Shown here: positions 1-8,295 of the stretch, in pieces
Layout of the letters: every line of letters starts with the position of its first letter
How positions within the stretch are numbered: the first letter of the stretch is position 1
Assembly (NCBI GenBank): GCA_040219025.1
Contig: JAVJTE010000020.1
Coordinates: 496,001 to 560,000, forward strand
Length of the DNA: 64,000 bases
Source of the DNA: HT1-32 sp040219025
GTDB taxonomy: Bacteria; Pseudomonadota; Alphaproteobacteria; Rhodospirillales; HT1-32
Direction: 5' to 3'
Position numbers and translations under genes: made by a program
The notes under the pieces: generated by a model
Told to the model about the DNA's origin: nothing
The model's database searches: none
What the model saw: the letters and a program-made list of their open reading frames with translations, nothing else

Positions 1-133
1 GCAATTCGGTCGCGCAGTTCAGGCGTTCCGGATATTTCAGACCGGCCTTCGCCAGATCCATCACCGGCCACTGCTCCGGTGGCGGCAGGTTGTCGCGGGC
101 AAAGGTATCAAGATGTGCGGTGTAGGCGGTCAT
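1..133 (-). CDS. aryl-CoA ligase (2-aminobenzoate/benzoate-CoA ligase type), N-terminal fragment
   Basis: Only the first 44 codons are inside the window; the gene runs off the left edge. The visible N-terminus (MTAYTAHLDTFARDNLPP, then a stretch with LKYPERLNCATEL) matches the start of AMP-forming benzoate/2-aminobenzoate-CoA ligases. These activate the aromatic acid with ATP and CoA. The ATG overlaps the acyl-CoA dehydrogenase stop in an ATGA arrangement, so it is translationally coupled as the last visible gene of the operon. Ligase identity is inferred from the N-terminus and context; no catalytic motif is visible. Substrate choice between anthranilate, benzoate and salicylate is open. Confidence 0.75.
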   Translation of the reverse strand, partial: MTAYTAHLDTFARDNLPPPEQWPVMDLAKAGLKYPERLNCATEL

Positions 134-1326
134 GCGGCACCTCCGGACTGCGGGCCTGCTGAATGGTTGCCGAGGGTCTGGCGGGCAATCACGACCTGCT
201 GAATTTCAGATGCCCCTTCATAGATGCGCAAGGCCCGGACATCGCGGTACAGGCGCTCCACCGGATTACCGGCGACCACGCCATGTCCGCCCATGATCTG
301 CACCGCCTGATCAACAACTTTCTGCGCTTCTTCCGTGGCAAACAGCTTCGCCATCGAGGCTTCGCGGGTGACCCGATCGGCGCCGTTATCCTTGGTCCAT
401 GCGGCGCGATAGACCATCAGGGCCGCGGCATCGACGGAGACCGCCATATCGGCAATCTTGCCCTGCACCATCTGCAGCTCGGCCATCGGTGCGCCGAACA
501 GCTCCCGGGTTGAGGCGCGGTCCAGTGCCTCGTCCAGGGCGCGGCGGGCAAAGCCGAGGGCAGCCGCCCCGACGGTGGAGCGAAACACATCCAGCGTGCC
601 CATGGCGATGCGAAAACCGGCCCCGCCGTCGCCAATCATGGCACTGGCGCTGACCCGGCAATCCTCGAACACCAGCCGGGCCAGCGGATGCGGGGCGGAG
701 ACATCAATACGCTCGGCGATTTTGAGACCGGGATTGTCGGCCTCGACGATGAAGGCCGAGAGGCCACGGGCTCCCGGTGCCTCGCCGGTCCGGGCAAAGA
801 CGACATACATATCGGCAATGCCGCCGTTGGAAATCCAGGTCTTCTCGCCGTCCAGCACAAAGCCGTTGCCATCCGGGACGGCAGTCGTCGCCATGGCGGC
901 GACATCTGACCCGCCGGCGGGTTCCGACAGGGCAAAGGCGGGGATGGCCTTGCCCTCGGCAATGGCGGGCAGCCAGCGTCTTCGCTGGTCCTCAGTGCCA
1001 TAAATGCTGATCGGGCCACCGCCCAGGCCCTGCATGGCAAAGGCAAAGTCGGCGAGGCCGTTATGGCGGGCCAGTGTTTCACGGATCAGGCAGAGACTGC
1101 GGACATCCAGCCTGTCGGAGGCCCCGCCCCAGGCGGCGGGAACCGTGTTCTGCAACAGACCCTCGCGGCCAAGCAGGCGGACCAGTTCACGGCAGTCCCC
1201 GTCCAGGTCGCTGTCACCGTGGTGGCTGTCGCGAACCTGTCCGGCGGCGAAGTCGTCAACCTGCCGGGCCAGCTCGCGATGTCTGTTCTCAAAGAACGGC
1301 CAGCCGAGAAAACTCTGGTCCGCCAT
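130..1326 (-). CDS. acyl-CoA dehydrogenase of the aromatic-CoA operon
   Basis: A 398-residue flavoprotein of the acyl-CoA dehydrogenase family, which oxidises acyl-CoA to enoyl-CoA and passes electrons to electron-transfer flavoprotein. Family signatures are visible: a FALSEPAGGSD-type FAD/substrate loop near residue 130, WISNG near 165, and a C-terminal segment with GGHGV and YEGASEIQ near 345-375. Length is normal. It begins 2 bp after the enoyl-CoA hydratase stop and its own stop overlaps the ligase start. Similar dehydrogenases occur in aerobic 2-aminobenzoyl-CoA gene clusters, where they act after ring reduction. The exact substrate is not readable from sequence. Confidence 0.9.
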   Translation of the reverse strand: MADQSFLGWPFFENRHRELARQVDDFAAGQVRDSHHGDSDLDGDCRELVRLLGREGLLQNTVPAAWGGASDRLDVRSLCLIRETLARHNGLADFAFAMQGLGGGPISIYGTEDQRRRWLPAIAEGKAIPAFALSEPAGGSDVAAMATTAVPDGNGFVLDGEKTWISNGGIADMYVVFARTGEAPGARGLSAFIVEADNPGLKIAERIDVSAPHPLARLVFEDCRVSASAMIGDGGAGFRIAMGTLDVFRSTVGAAALGFARRALDEALDRASTRELFGAPMAELQMVQGKIADMAVSVDAAALMVYRAAWTKDNGADRVTREASMAKLFATEEAQKVVDQAVQIMGGHGVVAGNPVERLYRDVRALRIYEGASEIQQVVIARQTLGNHSAGPQSGGAA

Positions 1327-1328
1327 GG

Positions 1329-2138
1329 TCAGTTCCCCTCGAAGACCGGTTTCCGTTTCGCGGCAAAGGCCTCGAACGCCCGGGTAAAGTCGCCGGTCTG
1401 CATGCAGATCGCCTGTGCCTGTGCTTCCGCCTCAATCGCCTGATCAATGGTCATCGACCATTCCTGATTCAGCATGGTCTTGGTGATGCCATGGGCGAAG
1501 GTTGGGCCGTCGTTCAGCCGGGCAGCGAAGGCAATCGCCTCGGCCAGCAATTCGTCTGCCGGCACCAGCCGGTTGAACCAGCCCCAGCGCTCGCCTTCCT
1601 CTGCCGACAGGGAGCGCCCGGTAAACAGCAGTTCGGACGCCCGGCCCTGTCCGATGATCCGGGGCAGGATGGCACAGGCGCCCATGTCACAGCCGGCGAG
1701 GCCGACACGGGTGAACAGGAAGGCGGTTTTTGCGGCCGGCGTGCCGAGGCGGATATCCGCAGCCATGGCGATGCAGCTGCCGGCCCCGGCACAGATACCG
1801 TCCAGCGCGGCTATCACCGGCTGCGGACAGGCGCGGATGGCCTTGATCAGGTCGCCGGTCATCCGGGTGAAGGCCAGCAGGTCCTTCATGTTCATCTTTG
1901 TCAGCGGCTCGATGATCTCGAACACATCACCGCCGGAACAGAAATTCCCGTCCGCACCGGTGACGACGACCGATTTCACATCATCGGCATAGACCAGGTC
2001 GCGGAAGGTATCGCGCAGTTCGGCATAGCTGTCGAAGGTCAGCGGATTTTTCTTTTCCGGACGGTTGAGGGTGATGATCGCCACATCACCCTGCATCTGC
2101 CATTTGAAATGTCCCGGTTTCAGGTCGGCCATCAGCAT
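1329..2138 (-). CDS. enoyl-CoA hydratase/isomerase family protein
   Basis: A 269-residue crotonase-fold protein. The oxyanion-hole segments are recognisable: FCSGGD near residue 68 and an AGAGSCIAMAAD stretch near 117-128. It probably hydrates or opens the ring-derived CoA ester made by the upstream monooxygenase/reductase. It lies between the MarR gene (3 bp away) and the acyl-CoA dehydrogenase. A GAGGG ribosome site lies eight bases before the chosen ATG; a second ATG two codons later is the alternative start. Crotonase membership is certain; the precise reaction is inferred from the operon. Confidence 0.9.
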   Translation of the reverse strand: MLMADLKPGHFKWQMQGDVAIITLNRPEKKNPLTFDSYAELRDTFRDLVYADDVKSVVVTGADGNFCSGGDVFEIIEPLTKMNMKDLLAFTRMTGDLIKAIRACPQPVIAALDGICAGAGSCIAMAADIRLGTPAAKTAFLFTRVGLAGCDMGACAILPRIIGQGRASELLFTGRSLSAEEGERWGWFNRLVPADELLAEAIAFAARLNDGPTFAHGITKTMLNQEWSMTIDQAIEAEAQAQAICMQTGDFTRAFEAFAAKRKPVFEGN

Positions 2139-2141
2139 GTC

Positions 2142-2633
2142 TCAATCCCTCTCCTCGATATGATGTTTCACCGACCGGCGTGCCCGCGACAGCAGATCAG
2201 AGAGTTGTCCGGTTTCCGTGTCGCTCAGCCCGCCCAGCATATCGGCAACCCAGCCATGATGCTCGCGCGCCATGGTGATGAACTTCTCCCGGCCCTGTTC
2301 TGACAGATGAATGACCGAACTGCGCCGGTCGCCGGGTTTGGCTTTGCGGTGAACGTCGCCGTCGCGTTCCAGCCGTTCCACAACACCGGTGATGTTGCCG
2401 TTGGAGACCATCATGCTCTGCGACAGTTCCGTCATGGTCAGCCCGTCCGGGGCATCATGCAGGGCGGCCAGCAGATCGAACTGCGGCAGAGTGATGTTGA
2501 ATTCGGTCCGCAATCCGGCCCGTAATTCGCGTTCGATCATGGTCGAGCAGACCAGCATCCGCAGCCAGAGGCGCAGCCGGTCCCGGTCATGGCCGTCCAG
2601 CAGATCGTGGGATGTCTTGTGGCTGTCGGGCAT
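2142..2633 (-). CDS. MarR-family transcriptional regulator of the aromatic-CoA operon
   Basis: A winged-helix regulator of about 163 residues, starting MPDSHKTSHDLL. The core is typical of MarR: a dimerisation helix, then LPQFDLLAALHDAP, a recognition helix region with MVSNGNITGVVERLE, and a wing around GDRRSSVIHLSEQG. The frame extends 25 codons upstream inside the short-chain dehydrogenase gene, but the ATG at 2633 is 2 bp after that gene's stop and gives the normal family length. MarR proteins of aromatic-CoA operons usually repress until an aryl-CoA binds. The likely target is the palindrome at 5719-5736; being the third gene of the operon, it would autoregulate. Confidence 0.88.
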   Translation of the reverse strand: MPDSHKTSHDLLDGHDRDRLRLWLRMLVCSTMIERELRAGLRTEFNITLPQFDLLAALHDAPDGLTMTELSQSMMVSNGNITGVVERLERDGDVHRKAKPGDRRSSVIHLSEQGREKFITMAREHHGWVADMLGGLSDTETGQLSDLLSRARRSVKHHIEERD

Positions 2634-2635
2634 GG

Positions 2636-3400
2636 CTACATGACCTCGCCACCGGCAACGGCAATCGCCTGGCCGGTCAGCGCGGACTGCGCCGGGTCGG
2701 CCAGCCACAGCACGGTTGCAGCGACTTCGTCCGGCTGGATCAGGCGGCCCTGCGGATTGCTGGCTTCCAGATCGGCCCGTGCCTCACTGGCGCTGCGTCC
2801 GGTTTTTGAGGCAATTTTGTCGATGGCTGTGGTGACGATCCCGGTTTCTGTATAGCCCGGACAGACCGCATTGACCGTGATGCCCTTCCTGGCCGTCTCC
2901 AGCGCCAGCGAGCGGGTCAGGCCGATCACCGCATGTTTCGAGGCGACATAGCCGGAAACATAGGGATAGCCTTTCAGCCCGGCAGTGGAGGCAATGTTGA
3001 TGATCCGGCCCCAGCCGCTTTCCAGCATCCCCGGCAGCACCGCCTGACTGGCATGAAAAACACCCATCAGATTGACATCGAGCATGCGGCGGAAGGCATC
3101 TTCATCCATTTTGCCGAAGGGGGCTGTCTCCACCACCCCCGCATTATTGACCAGCATATCAATCCGGCCACTGTTGGCCTGTGCCTGGCGAAAGGCCTGT
3201 GCGACGCTGGTCGCTCTGGAGACGTCGCAGGCAATGGCCCGGGTGCCGATCAGGCGGCCCGCCGCCTGCTCCAGCCGGTCGCGGTTGCGTCCCATGATGG
3301 TGACGTTTACCCGCGCATTCGTGAAGGCCCGGGCAATGGCCAGCCCGATTCCGGTACCGCCGCCGGTGACAACAACATGTTTGCCCGCCAGTCCACTCAT
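2636..3400 (-). CDS. short-chain dehydrogenase/reductase (3-hydroxyacyl-CoA dehydrogenase-like)
   Basis: A 254-residue classical SDR. Visible signatures are the NAD(P)-binding TGGGTGIG near residues 12-19, NNAG near 85, a catalytic Ser in NIAST near 137, and YVASK for the Tyr-Lys pair near 151-155. FabG-like SDRs in aminobenzoyl-CoA clusters oxidise the 3-hydroxyacyl-CoA formed by the hydratase. Its ATG overlaps the stop of the monooxygenase gene by four bases, so coupling is strong. The role as 3-hydroxyacyl-CoA dehydrogenase is inferred from neighbours. Confidence 0.88.
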   Translation of the reverse strand: MSGLAGKHVVVTGGGTGIGLAIARAFTNARVNVTIMGRNRDRLEQAAGRLIGTRAIACDVSRATSVAQAFRQAQANSGRIDMLVNNAGVVETAPFGKMDEDAFRRMLDVNLMGVFHASQAVLPGMLESGWGRIINIASTAGLKGYPYVSGYVASKHAVIGLTRSLALETARKGITVNAVCPGYTETGIVTTAIDKIASKTGRSASEARADLEASNPQGRLIQPDEVAATVLWLADPAQSALTGQAIAVAGGEVM

Positions 3401-5694
3401 ATCCGGAACCCCGCATCCATCTGCTTCTGCAGGTTCCGCTCCAGCTGGTCGCGCCCGCTGAGGTAGGGTTTCGGCCAGTCAACACCCCGGAAGCCCTGTT
3501 GCGCGGCGGCCCGCAGGGTCCAGTTCGGGTCGGACAGGTGCGGCCGGGCCAGACAGCAGAGATCGGCCCGTCCGGCGGCCAGAATGGAGTTCACGTGATC
3601 GGCCTCGAAAATATTGCCGACGGCCATGGTGGCAATCCCGGCCTCGTTGCGGATCCGGTCAGCGAACGGGGTCTGGAACATGCGGCCATAGACCGGTTTT
3701 GCCGCCGGCGATGTCTGTCCGGCGGAGACATCAATGATGTCGCATCCGGCGTCCCGGAACAGACCGGCGATAATCACCGCGTCATCCGGTGTCAGCCCCT
3801 CCTGTTCAACCCAGTCATGGGCCGACAGCCGGACCGATACCGGCTTGTCCTCCGGCCAGGCGGCGCGAACGGCGGTGAAGACTTCCAGCGGGAACCGCAG
3901 CCGGTTTTCCAGTGAGCCACCATAGTCATCGCGACGATGGTTGGTCAGCGGTGTGATGAAGGCCGACAGCAGATAGCCGTGGGCACAGTGCAGCTCGATC
4001 ATGTCGAAACCGGCGGCATCGGCCCGCCGGGCGGCGGCCACGAACTGGTCACGCACCGCGTCCATATCAGCGCGGGTCATTTCCCTTGGTGTGGCGTTTG
4101 CGGCGGTCCAGGGCAGGGCAGAGGGGGCCAGCAGGTCCCAGTTTTCGCCCTGCGGCAAGGGCTGGTCCATGCCCTCCCAGCCGATGCGGGTCGATCCCTT
4201 CGGCCCGGCATGGCCCAGCTGCAGGGCGATTTTTGCCGGGGTATGTTTATGGACGAAACCGGTGATGCGTTTCCAGGCTGTGACATGTTCATCCGAATAG
4301 ATACCGGCACAGCCCGGCGTAATCCGGCCTTTGGCGCTGACATCGGTCATTTCGGTGATCACCAGACCGGCACCGCCCTGGGCCCTGGATCCGTAATGGA
4401 CGAGGTGAAAGTCACCGACCAGACCATCGGTCGCGGAATACATCGACATCGGCGAGACCACGACCCGGTTCTGCAGGGCGATGCCGCGCAGCCGGTAGGG
4501 GGCAAACATCGGCGGTGTGGCGGCGTGGCTGTCGGCTCGTTTGCCACCGGCCTCTGTCAGGAACCAGTCCTCCAGCCGGGCCAGCCATTTCGGGTCACGC
4601 AGGCGCAGCTCCTCATGGCTGATCCGCTGGCTGCGGGTCAGCAGGCCATAATTGAACTGCTCCGGTGACTGATGGACATAACGCTCCACATGCTCGAACC
4701 ATTCCGTCGAATTGCGGGCGGCACTTTGCAGGCGCAGCACCTCGGTCCGCCGGGCGTCTTCATAATCCGCCAGCGCCTGATCCAGCGGCTTGCCTTCATG
4801 CAGGCGCGCGGACAGGTCGATGGCATCTTCCAGTGCCAGCTTGGTGCCGGAACCGATAGAGAAATGAGCGGTATGGGCCGCATCGCCCATCAGGATGACA
4901 TTGCCATGCCGCCAGCTCTCGCAGGACACCCGGTTGAAGTTCAGCCAGGCCGATCCGCGCAGATGGCGGGCATTGCTCATCAGTTTGTGACCGCCCAGCC
5001 AGGGGGCGAAAATCTCTTCCAGTCTGGCGATTGTTCCGTCGGTATCCAGCTTGTCGAAGCCGAGGCCGCGCCAGGTCTCCTCACCGCATTCAACGATGAA
5101 GGTCGAGGTATCCTGATCGAACTGATAGGCGTGGATCCAGATCCAGCCGGCCTCCGTCTGCTCGAAGATAAAGGTAAAGGCGTCGAATTTCTGATGGGTG
5201 CCAAGCCACATATATTTGTTGGCGCGGACATCAATGTCCGGGCGGAAATGTTCGGCATGGGCGTTGCGGATGCGGCTGTTGACCCCGTCCCCGGCAATGA
5301 CCAGATCGGCATCCGCGAAGGTTTCAGTGCCGTCGATTTCCGTCTCAAAGCGGATATCGACACCAAGTTCGGCGGCCCGCGCCTGCAGGATATTCAGCAG
5401 CTTCATCCGGCCGATGCCGCAGAAACCATGGCCGCCGGACCGTTCCACCTGGCCCCCGAAATGGGTCTCGACATCGTCCCAGTGATAGAAGTTCTCGCCG
5501 ATGGTTGCCGCGCTGACCGGGTCGGTTTCGCGCAGATTCCCCAGAGTCTGGTCTGACAGGACAACCCCCCACCCGAAGGTGTCATCCGGGCGGTTGCGCT
5601 CCAGAATGGTGATATCGTGCGACGGGTCGCGCAGCTTCATCGAAATCGCGAAATAGAGTCCCGCCGGGCCGCCTCCGATACAGATGATCTTCAC
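3397..5694 (-). CDS. abmA: fused flavin monooxygenase / old yellow enzyme reductase (2-aminobenzoyl-CoA monooxygenase/reductase type)
   Basis: About 765 residues with two fused enzymes. The N-terminal half is a PHBH-like FAD monooxygenase: a GGGPAGLY dinucleotide fold at residues 7-14, AGDGVNS near 140 and MGDAAH near 275. From about residue 395 an old-yellow-enzyme barrel follows (PMSMYSATDG; HCAH with DDYGGSLENR). This fusion is the hallmark of 2-aminobenzoyl-CoA monooxygenase/reductase, which hydroxylates and then reduces the ring; databases also use the name salicylyl-CoA 5-hydroxylase/oxidoreductase. A GTG start with AAGGGG six bases upstream is preferred over an ATG seven codons earlier. 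It is the first gene of the operon. Symbol given by similarity to the Azoarcus system. Confidence 0.85.
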   Translation of the reverse strand: MKIICIGGGPAGLYFAISMKLRDPSHDITILERNRPDDTFGWGVVLSDQTLGNLRETDPVSAATIGENFYHWDDVETHFGGQVERSGGHGFCGIGRMKLLNILQARAAELGVDIRFETEIDGTETFADADLVIAGDGVNSRIRNAHAEHFRPDIDVRANKYMWLGTHQKFDAFTFIFEQTEAGWIWIHAYQFDQDTSTFIVECGEETWRGLGFDKLDTDGTIARLEEIFAPWLGGHKLMSNARHLRGSAWLNFNRVSCESWRHGNVILMGDAAHTAHFSIGSGTKLALEDAIDLSARLHEGKPLDQALADYEDARRTEVLRLQSAARNSTEWFEHVERYVHQSPEQFNYGLLTRSQRISHEELRLRDPKWLARLEDWFLTEAGGKRADSHAATPPMFAPYRLRGIALQNRVVVSPMSMYSATDGLVGDFHLVHYGSRAQGGAGLVITEMTDVSAKGRITPGCAGIYSDEHVTAWKRITGFVHKHTPAKIALQLGHAGPKGSTRIGWEGMDQPLPQGENWDLLAPSALPWTAANATPREMTRADMDAVRDQFVAAARRADAAGFDMIELHCAHGYLLSAFITPLTNHRRDDYGGSLENRLRFPLEVFTAVRAAWPEDKPVSVRLSAHDWVEQEGLTPDDAVIIAGLFRDAGCDIIDVSAGQTSPAAKPVYGRMFQTPFADRIRNEAGIATMAVGNIFEADHVNSILAAGRADLCCLARPHLSDPNWTLRAAAQQGFRGVDWPKPYLSGRDQLERNLQKQMDAGFRI

Positions 5695-5719
5695 GTCAGT
5701 CCCCTTGTAGCACAAATAT

Positions 5720-5749
5720 ATTTTAAGCTTAAAATAACTGTCGCGTCAA
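5720..5749 (-). promoter_or_regulatory. predicted promoter of the aromatic-CoA operon with MarR operator
   Basis: On the minus strand TTGACG (5749-5744) is followed after 18 bp by TAAAAT (5725-5720), a plausible sigma-70 pair, with the GTG start of abmA about 25 bp further on. The perfect 18-bp palindrome TATTTTAAGCTTAAAATA occupies 5719-5736 and covers the -10 and part of the spacer, where a MarR repressor would block RNA polymerase. Palindrome seen directly; its assignment to the operon's MarR protein is inference. Confidence 0.6.
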
Positions 5750-5854
5750 TGAATCCGGCACCTGCCTGAATGACAGAAATATGTCGTTCTTTACATGCTT
5801 TTCATAAACGGATCGGCTAGCATCCGGGCCTCGCCTTCTGATGGTCGCGCACTC

Positions 5855-7090
5855 ATGTCCCTGAAGCTGTCACCCCTGCACCTGATTGTTGCTGTCTGCA
5901 TTGCGCATGTGCTGAGCATGTCCAGCATGTTCGCCTTCGTCGCCCTGATCGATGTGTTCGAGGCGACCTGGGGCATCAGCCAGACTGAATCCGGACTGAT
6001 CAGCGGAGTATTCTTCGTCGGCTATATCGGGGGCGGACTGCTGCTGGTGACCCGGACAGACAGCATCGACCCGAAGCGCATCTATCTTTTCTCGACGGCG
6101 ATTGCGGCCTTGTCGGCGATTGGTTTCGGATTGATTGCCAGCGGTCTTGTCAGCGCCCTGATCCTGCATGCCCTGCTGGGCTTTGCGCTGGCCGGCTCCT
6201 ACATGCCCGGCCTGAAATGCCTGACCGACAAGCTGGAGGGGGCGGCGCAGTCCCGGTCGGTGGCAATCTATACCTCCAGTTTCGGGGTCGGCACGGCGAT
6301 TTCCTACTTTCTTGCCGGACGGCTAAACACGGTTCTGGGCTGGGAGATGACCTTCATCCTGCTCAGCGCAGGGTCAGCGCTGGCCTTTCTGATTGTGCTG
6401 GTTGCCGTGCCGCCGATCGACCGCGAGCGCACGCCGGTGCGCACCAGCCACAGCTTCGATTTCATGCCGGTGCTGCGCGCCCGTCGCTGCATGGCCTATA
6501 TCATCTGTTATCTCGGCCATAACTGGGAGCTGTTCGGCTTTCGCTCGCGCATGGTGGTGTTCACCGCCTTTGCCTTCGCAACGGGCGGTGCGGCTGGCGG
6601 GGAGGTGCCGGTGCGGGCCACCGATATTGCCGGGATCATCAGTCTTGTTGCCCTGCCGGCCAGCGTCATCGGCAACGAGATTGCGATTCGCATCGGCCGT
6701 CGCCGCTGGTTGCTGATGATAATGACAAGCTCCGCGATTGCCGCCTGTTTCTTCGGGTTTTCAGCAAATCTGTCGCCGCTGATGGTGGTTGCGGCGCTGG
6801 TCATCTATGCGGCCTTTATTGCCGGTGATTCCTCGGCGATCACCTCGGGCATGGTGGCCAATGCGCCGCCGGGTTACGCGGGGGCGGCGATGGCGCTGCA
6901 TACCTCGCTGGGTTTCGTCGGCAGCGCCATCGGCCCGATTGCCTTCGGGCTGGCGCTGGATCTCAGCGGTAACGGAGCAACCGTCATGTCCTGGGTCATC
7001 GGCTTCGCCGCCATGGGCCTCGGCGTCATCATCGGCCCGGTTGCCCTGCTGATCATCGGCGAACGCAAGGGCGACCCGGTGGATAAGTAG
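5855..7090 (+). CDS. major facilitator superfamily permease
   Basis: About 411 residues from the ATG at 5855 (MSLKLSPLHLIV); an in-frame ATG at 5795 would add 20 polar residues. Neither start has a good ribosome site. The protein has roughly twelve hydrophobic segments, starting near residue 8, with a charged central loop around PPIDRERTP, as expected for an MFS carrier. It is transcribed divergently from the aromatic-CoA operon across the region holding the MarR operator, so it may import the aromatic substrate or export something related. No substrate motif is recognised. Confidence 0.82.
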   Translation: MSLKLSPLHLIVAVCIAHVLSMSSMFAFVALIDVFEATWGISQTESGLISGVFFVGYIGGGLLLVTRTDSIDPKRIYLFSTAIAALSAIGFGLIASGLVSALILHALLGFALAGSYMPGLKCLTDKLEGAAQSRSVAIYTSSFGVGTAISYFLAGRLNTVLGWEMTFILLSAGSALAFLIVLVAVPPIDRERTPVRTSHSFDFMPVLRARRCMAYIICYLGHNWELFGFRSRMVVFTAFAFATGGAAGGEVPVRATDIAGIISLVALPASVIGNEIAIRIGRRRWLLMIMTSSAIAACFFGFSANLSPLMVVAALVIYAAFIAGDSSAITSGMVANAPPGYAGAAMALHTSLGFVGSAIGPIAFGLALDLSGNGATVMSWVIGFAAMGLGVIIGPVALLIIGERKGDPVDK

Positions 7091-7146
7091 GAAGACCGGT
7101 TCCGTTTACTGTGTCGGGCATTCTTGACACCCGGTCACCGCCACAA

Positions 7147-7185
7147 TCTTTCGAGACGGCGCGTGGCACCTCCTCAGGATAAGGA
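7147..7185 (-). repeat. dispersed palindromic repeat, family A (copy 1)
   Basis: A 39-bp element that reads, on the minus strand, TCCTTATCCTGAGGAGG, then a GC-rich variable centre, then CGTCTCGAAAGA. It matches the copies at 38586, 38662 and 44425. It sits between the converging MFS and exonuclease III genes. Similar CTGAGGAG...CGTCTCGAAGG elements are common in alphaproteobacterial intergenic DNA. It may fold and end transcription, but no U-tract follows. Confidence 0.6.
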
Positions 7186-7215
7186 TTGATTAACCCTGAA
7201 GGGCAGCCGGAGGGT

Positions 7216-8013
7216 TTAAAGATCCAGCTGCACCGTTACCGGCACATGGTCTGACGGTTTTTCCCAGCTGCGGGCATCGCGCAGGATGCTGGCTTCTGAC
7301 AGGGCGGGCGAAAGACCGGGTGTGACCCAGACATGGTCGAGGCGACGGCCCCGGTCATTGGTCTGCCAGTTCGGGCTGCGATAGCTCCACCAGCTGAACA
7401 GCTTTTCGTCCGGTCCGTGGATATGACGAACCGCATCAACCCAGTTACCGGCGGCCATGACGCCGTTCAGGCCGTCGGTTTCAACCGGCGTATGGCTGAC
7501 AATCTTCAGCAGCTGCTTGTGTGACCAGACATCGGCTTCCAGCGGGGCAATGTTCAGGTCACCAACCAGCACTTTCGGCACACCGTCAGCCTTGCGGCGG
7601 TCTGACCAGGCGGTCATCTCCGCAATGAAGTCGAGCTTGTGGCCGAATTTCTCGTTTTGTTCGCGGTCGGGTATGTCGCCACCGGCGGGAACGTAGAAAT
7701 TATGAATTTCCGGTCCGGCCTCCAGCCGGGCGCTGACATGGCGGCAGTCCTCGCGGCCGCACCAGATCTCGCCGCCGGTTTCCGCAAAGGGCAGGCGGCT
7801 GAAAATGGCGACGCCGTTATAGCTTTTCTGGCCACGAATGACGTGATGGGTAAAGCCGAGTCCGGCAAAGGCATCGACCGGGAACAGGTCGTCCGTAACC
7901 TTGGTTTCCTGCAGACAGAGCACGTCCGGGCGGGCGGTCTCGACGAGCTGCGCCAGACGATCCGCACGAAGCCGGACAGAATTGACGTTCCAGGTGGTGA
8001 TTCTGATTTTCAT
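7216..8013 (-). CDS. xth: exodeoxyribonuclease III (AP endonuclease)
   Basis: A 265-residue endonuclease/exonuclease/phosphatase-fold protein that cuts at abasic sites and removes 3' blocking groups in base-excision repair. The motif series is complete: WNVNS near residue 8, LQETK with the metal-binding Glu near 37, GDLNIAP near 150, RRLDHVW near 225 and SDHVPV at the C-terminus. Length matches the family. It is monocistronic here, ending against the MFS gene and preceded by a hairpin-rich spacer. Identification is firm. Confidence 0.95.
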   Translation of the reverse strand: MKIRITTWNVNSVRLRADRLAQLVETARPDVLCLQETKVTDDLFPVDAFAGLGFTHHVIRGQKSYNGVAIFSRLPFAETGGEIWCGREDCRHVSARLEAGPEIHNFYVPAGGDIPDREQNEKFGHKLDFIAEMTAWSDRRKADGVPKVLVGDLNIAPLEADVWSHKQLLKIVSHTPVETDGLNGVMAAGNWVDAVRHIHGPDEKLFSWWSYRSPNWQTNDRGRRLDHVWVTPGLSPALSEASILRDARSWEKPSDHVPVTVQLDL

Positions 8014-8089
8014 CGCCGCACTTTATCAGCCGGGAGATGATAATCCAGCGGTTGCCGGTCAGGGATGCGGGGGTGATTTCTGACCGGGA

Positions 8090-8200
8090 ATCGAGAACGC
8101 CCGGTCAGGGGGATAACCGGGCGTTCGATTTGCTCCTCTTCGGAGCAAAGGAAGTAGGGGAGACTTCCTTTGGGGTTGAGCGGTAAGCCGCTCTCTCTTG
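8090..8200 (-). ncRNA. candidate small RNA with stacked hairpins and C-rich loops
   Basis: Read on the minus strand from about 8200 this segment is four hairpins in a row: GAGCGG/CCGCTC (8193-8178), a 9-bp stem with loop CUCCCCU (8171-8147), an 8-bp stem (8149-8129), and an 11-bp stem with loop UAUCCCCCUG (8126-8095). Stems two and three share three bases. C-rich loops that could pair with Shine-Dalgarno sequences are typical of several alphaproteobacterial sRNA families. A promoter-like pair lies just upstream. The 3' end lacks a strong U-tract, and a plus-strand or untranslated-leader origin is not excluded. Family not identified. Confidence 0.4.
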
Positions 8201-8205
8201 AGTCA

Positions 8206-8234
8206 GAGATAGGGAGGATTAATCGGCGAATCAA
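8206..8234 (-). promoter_or_regulatory. possible promoter for the candidate small RNA
   Basis: Minus strand TTGATT (8234-8229), 17-bp spacer, TATCTC (8211-8206). Transcription would start near 8200, immediately before the first hairpin. A separate small hairpin (ATGCACA/TGTGCAT, 8243-8261) lies further upstream. Match to consensus is moderate. Confidence 0.3.
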
Positions 8235-8295
8235 TAGGCAGGATGCACAGAAGATGTGCATTTACTGCATTGCTGATGCGCAACAGATGCCGGGG

